In this document: in pieces, positions 6,313-8,682 of the stretch
How positions within the stretch are numbered: position 1 is the first letter of the stretch
Layout: every line of letters starts with the position of its first letter
NCBI GenBank assembly: GCA_023446865.1
Contig: JAEXPL010000389.1
Location: 1-8,682, forward strand
Direction of reading: 5' to 3'
DNA from: Verrucomicrobiota bacterium
Lineage (GTDB): Bacteria; Verrucomicrobiota; Verrucomicrobiia; Opitutales; Opitutaceae
Length of the DNA: 8,682 nt
The notes under the pieces: generated by a model
Told to the model about the DNA's origin: nothing
What the model saw: the letters and a program-made list of their open reading frames with translations, nothing else
Database searches by the model: none
Position numbers and translations under genes: made by a program

Positions 6313-6338
6313 GACACCCCCGCGCCGCCCACCATCCT
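6311..6338 (+). promoter_or_regulatory. Possible sigma-70-type promoter of the ABC export operon
   Basis: A perfect TTGACA (6311-6316) starts in the last two T residues of the terminator T run. At 16-bp spacing lies CATCCT (6333-6338), which matches the -10 consensus at only three of six positions. Transcription would then start within a few bases of the ATG at 6348, giving a leaderless or nearly leaderless mRNA, which would fit the absence of a Shine-Dalgarno site. The weak -10 makes this tentative. Confidence 0.3.
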
Positions 6339-6347
6339 CCGCGACGC

Positions 6348-7028
6348 ATGGCCCAAACACCGATCGTCCGGATCCGCGAGCTCACCCGCATTTTCCGCCA
6401 GGGTGAGATCAACGTCACCGCGCTCGACCGCATCAGCCTCGACATCGCCGAGGGCGAGTTTCTCACCCTCATGGGCCCGTCCGGCTCCGGCAAATCGACG
6501 CTCCTCCACATCATCGCCGGCATCGACCGGCCGACCTCCGGCGCCTGCATCGTCCAGGAGCACAACATCGCCGAGATGGATGAGTCCGCCCTGGCCGACT
6601 GGCGCAACCAGAACGTCGGGTTCGTCTTCCAGACGTTCAACCTCATCCCCGTCCTCTCCGCTTTCGAAAACGTCGAGCTCCCGCTCCTCCTGACCCGTCT
6701 CTGCTCGAAGGAGCGCCGCCGCCTCGTTACCGCCGCCCTCGAGATGGTCGGCCTCGCCGACCGCATGAAGCACCTGCCCAAGCAGCTCTCGGGCGGCCAG
6801 GAACAACGCGTCGCCATCGCCCGCGCGCTCGTCACCGATCCCAAGCTCGTCGTCGCCGACGAACCCACCGGCAACCTCGACTCCCACTCCGCCGCCGACG
6901 TGCTCGACATCCTCCGCACCCTCAGCCGCGACGCCGGCAAGACCGTGATCATGGTCACCCACGACCCGAAGGCCGCCGCCTACGGCACCCGCAGCATCCA
7001 CCTCGAGAAGGGCGAACTCGTCTCGTGA
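6348..7028 (+). CDS. ABC transporter ATP-binding protein, LolD/MacB type
   Basis: The 226-residue cytoplasmic ATPase should hydrolyse ATP to power the membrane permeases encoded just downstream. All ABC motifs are intact: Walker A GPSGSGKST (43-51), Q-loop Gln95 in FVFQTFNLIP, signature LSGGQEQRVAIARAL (147-161), Walker B LVVADEPTGNLD (167-178) with catalytic Glu172, and H-loop His205 in MVTHD. The phrases FQTFNLIPVLSAFENVELPL and ADEPTGNLD are typical of the LolD/MacB/FtsE-related subgroup that pairs with FtsX-type permeases in lipoprotein, peptide or macrolide export. Length is normal for a stand-alone ATPase of that group. The ATG at 6348 gives the expected N-terminus (VRIRELTRIFRQGE); no Shine-Dalgarno site precedes it. 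The first permease follows after a 123-base spacer containing a long palindrome. The substrate cannot be told from this subunit, and I do not assign a gene symbol. Confidence 0.93.
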   Translation: MAQTPIVRIRELTRIFRQGEINVTALDRISLDIAEGEFLTLMGPSGSGKSTLLHIIAGIDRPTSGACIVQEHNIAEMDESALADWRNQNVGFVFQTFNLIPVLSAFENVELPLLLTRLCSKERRRLVTAALEMVGLADRMKHLPKQLSGGQEQRVAIARALVTDPKLVVADEPTGNLDSHSAADVLDILRTLSRDAGKTVIMVTHDPKAAAYGTRSIHLEKGELVS

Positions 7029-7038
7029 CCTAAGGCAA

Positions 7039-7130
7039 AACGCAGAATGTCGAATGCAGAACTGAAGGCAGCGAATCACCCCCGACTTCCGCATTATCCC
7101 TTCTTCATTCTGCACTCTTCATTCTGCGTT
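7039..7130. repeat. 92-bp imperfect palindrome in the ABC operon spacer
   Basis: The outer arms are a perfect 11-bp inverted repeat (AACGCAGAATG at 7039-7049, CATTCTGCGTT at 7120-7130). Inside, TGCAGAA (7055-7061) pairs with TTCTGCA (7108-7114) and TGAAG (7063-7067) with CTTCA (7103-7107). The right half also contains a 12-nt direct repeat with a 14-bp period (TCTTCATTCTGC at 7102-7113 and 7116-7127). The stretch is clearly more A+T-rich than the genes around it and holds no gene. It may be a small dispersed (MITE- or REP-like) element, or an intra-operon RNA structure that changes the ratio of ATPase to permease. Confidence 0.65.
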
Positions 7131-7151
7131 CTCCGCTAGGTCCTCCGTCCC

Positions 7152-8297
7152 ATGACCATCTCCGGTTTCATCATCAAGAACGCCTTCCGCAACAAGCGCC
7201 GCGCCGCGCTCTGCGTGCTCAGCGTCGCCGCGTCGCTCTTCCTCCTCGTCTCGCTTCTGGTCGTCCTCAACGAGTTCACCAACCCGCCCGAGGATGCCGG
7301 CGCCTCGCTGCGCATCGCAGTGCGCAACAAGGTCTCGCTCGCCACGCCGCTGCCCGTCCGCCAGCGCCCCCAGATCATGAAGATCGAGGGTGTCGAGGCG
7401 CTCACCCCGCTGAGCTACTTCGGCGGCCTCTACAAGGGCGAGGAGAACACCTTCTTCGCCCAGTTCGCCATGGAGCCCGAGCAGCTCGAGATGGTTTTCG
7501 GCGAAGCCAAGCTCCCGCGCGACCAGCTCACCGCCTGGATCGCGAACCGCACCTCGTGCATCGTCGGCGCCGACACCGCGAAGCGCTACAACGTGAAGGT
7601 CGGCGACAAGTTCCAGCTCGTCGGCCAGATCTATCCCGTCGACCTCGATCTCACCGTGGCCGGCATCTACGAGGGCACGACCGACGACCGCAACGTCTTC
7701 TTCCACCACAAGTATCTCGACGAACTGCTCGGCGATCCCGGCACCGTCGGCATGTGGTATCTCAAGGCCCGCTCCGCCGAGGAGGTCCCCGCGACCATCG
7801 ACCGCATCAACGCCGCCTTCGCCAACACCTCCGCGGAGGTCCTCGCCGAGACCGAGCGCGCCTTCCAGCTGAGCTTCATGTCGATGTGGGCGAACATCAA
7901 GGTGCTCATCTCCTCCATCTGCTCCGTCGTGGTCTTCGCCCTCGTCCTCGTCTCCGCCAGCACGATGAGCATGGCGATCCGCGAACGCCTCCGCGAACTC
8001 TCCGTCCTCAAGGCGCTCGGCTTCCGTCGCCACGAACTGGTGTCCTTCATCCTCGCCGAAAGCTTCGGTCTCTCCGCCGTCGGCTTCCTCCTCGGCGCCG
8101 GCGGCGCGTGGTTGCTCTACGGCTCGATCGACGCCCCCACCCTCACCGGCGGCATCTTCCCGATCCTTGAGGTCACCCCGCGCATCCTCGGCACCGCGGC
8201 GCTCGTCGCCGCCGCGCTGGGCGTCGTCTCCAGCATCGCCCCCGCCGTCTCCGTCGCCCGACTCAGCGTCGTCGAGGGGCTCAAGACGCTCGACTGA
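7152..8297 (+). CDS. ABC transporter permease, FtsX/MacB type (first permease)
   Basis: The 381-residue inner-membrane subunit should form half of the export channel driven by the upstream ATPase. It has the MacB/FtsX layout: a basic cytoplasmic start (KNAFRNKRRA, 9-18), TM1 at about 20-40, a large extracytoplasmic domain at about 41-245, TM2 about 250-274, TM3 about 298-323 and TM4 about 345-368. The cytoplasmic coupling segment RERLRELSVLKALGFRRHEL (277-296) after TM2 is the characteristic FtsX-family contact with the ATPase. The C-terminal VARLSVVEGLKTLD resembles the usual end of the family (A..P...L). The ATG at 7152 is the natural start; AGGT at 7137-7140 is a weak, distant ribosome-binding candidate. 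A second permease starts 25 bases after its stop, so the two probably work as a heterodimer. Substrate is unknown; lipids, lipoproteins, peptides or antibiotics are the usual cargo. Confidence 0.92.
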   Translation: MTISGFIIKNAFRNKRRAALCVLSVAASLFLLVSLLVVLNEFTNPPEDAGASLRIAVRNKVSLATPLPVRQRPQIMKIEGVEALTPLSYFGGLYKGEENTFFAQFAMEPEQLEMVFGEAKLPRDQLTAWIANRTSCIVGADTAKRYNVKVGDKFQLVGQIYPVDLDLTVAGIYEGTTDDRNVFFHHKYLDELLGDPGTVGMWYLKARSAEEVPATIDRINAAFANTSAEVLAETERAFQLSFMSMWANIKVLISSICSVVVFALVLVSASTMSMAIRERLRELSVLKALGFRRHELVSFILAESFGLSAVGFLLGAGGAWLLYGSIDAPTLTGGIFPILEVTPRILGTAALVAAALGVVSSIAPAVSVARLSVVEGLKTLD

Positions 8298-8322
8298 TTC
8301 CTCCTTCAGCCCGCACCGCTCC

Positions 8323-8682
8323 GTGCTCAATCTCTTCAAATACCACTACCGCTCCGTGATCGTACGCTGGCGTTCCACCATCGCCACCGTCCTGGGCCTG
8401 GCGCTGGTGATCGCCGTCTTCGTGCTGATCCAGTCGCTCGCCGTGGGCATCGAGAAATCCAGCGGCAACACCGGCGACCCGCGCAACCTCCTCATCACCC
8501 GCCAGGGCGCCCTCGCCGAGACCACCAGCGTCGTCACCCGCGAGCAGTTCAACATCATCCGCTATCTACCCAGTGTCGCCCGCGATGCCGCCGGCAACCC
8601 CGTCGCCTCCGGCGACGTGCTCATCATCGTCAACCTCCCGCGCCGCGACGGCACCGGCAGCGCCAACGTCATGCTCCGGGGG
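8323..8682 (+). CDS. ABC transporter permease, FtsX/MacB type (second permease, 3' end beyond the window)
   Basis: The first 120 codons of a second permease run open to the window edge. The start GTG at 8323, 25 bases after the previous stop, gives the sequence VLNLFKYHYRSVIVRWRSTI (initiator read as Met), a short basic cytoplasmic segment as in MacB-type permeases. TM1 follows at about 19-41 (TIATVLGLALVIAVFVLIQS within it), then the start of the extracytoplasmic domain (NTGDPRNLLITRQGALAET, VARDAAGNPVASGDVLIIVN). The frame is open with strong C/G-ending codons throughout. It has no Shine-Dalgarno site and is probably translated from the same mRNA as the first permease. The FtsX-type C-terminal membrane helices should lie outside the window. 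A GTG start is inferred from position and family resemblance. Confidence 0.85.
   Translation, partial: MLNLFKYHYRSVIVRWRSTIATVLGLALVIAVFVLIQSLAVGIEKSSGNTGDPRNLLITRQGALAETTSVVTREQFNIIRYLPSVARDAAGNPVASGDVLIIVNLPRRDGTGSANVMLRG

Noticed and set aside
7119..8339. Minus-strand open frame opposite the first permease.
   Set aside because: It is a shadow with Asp/Glu/Gly-rich low-complexity sequence, while the plus frame has a clear FtsX layout.

Overview
The window is GC-rich (roughly two thirds G+C) and most codons in the clear genes end in C or G. Gene content and style suggest a Gram-negative member of the Verrucomicrobiota, perhaps an Opitutaceae relative. The grounds are a classical ArgA, a CBS-containing family II pyrophosphatase and an ABC exporter with two separate FtsX-type permeases. 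This placement is inference from gene style, since no rRNA or other marker is present. Almost no start codon has a strong Shine-Dalgarno sequence.

Layout, left to right. (1) 22-1341, plus: argA, N-acetylglutamate synthase, the first step of arginine biosynthesis. (2) 1398-1742, minus: a 114-residue hypothetical protein convergent with argA; a 9-bp hairpin lies between the two stop codons. (3) 1744-2715, plus: a single-pass membrane protein with a proline-rich N-terminus and a long helical region, ending in a textbook intrinsic terminator. Its likely GTG start is one base from the start of the divergent gene 2. (4) 3006-4241, minus: a 411-residue polytopic membrane protein with a signal peptide and a soluble C-terminal domain, family not recognised. 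(5) 4433-6127, plus: a family II (DHH/DHHA2) inorganic pyrophosphatase with a CBS-DRTGG-CBS regulatory insert. (6) 6128-6347: a spacer with two palindromes, a short degenerate tandem repeat, a likely terminator and a possible promoter. (7) 6348-8682, plus: an ABC export module of one LolD/MacB-type ATPase, one complete FtsX/MacB-type permease and the start of a second permease that runs off the window. A 92-bp imperfect palindrome lies between the ATPase and the first permease.

The export genes form the only clear operon. The ATPase probably drives a heterodimeric permease pair that moves a lipid, lipoprotein, peptide or drug out of the inner membrane. The pyrophosphatase and ArgA are housekeeping genes. 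I see no CRISPR array, transposase, phage gene, toxin-antitoxin pair, tRNA or rRNA. I found no clearly new biological system. The points most worth checking are a missing metal-ligand aspartate in the pyrophosphatase, the two unrecognised membrane proteins, the tightly packed divergent start at 1742/1744 and the palindromic spacers.
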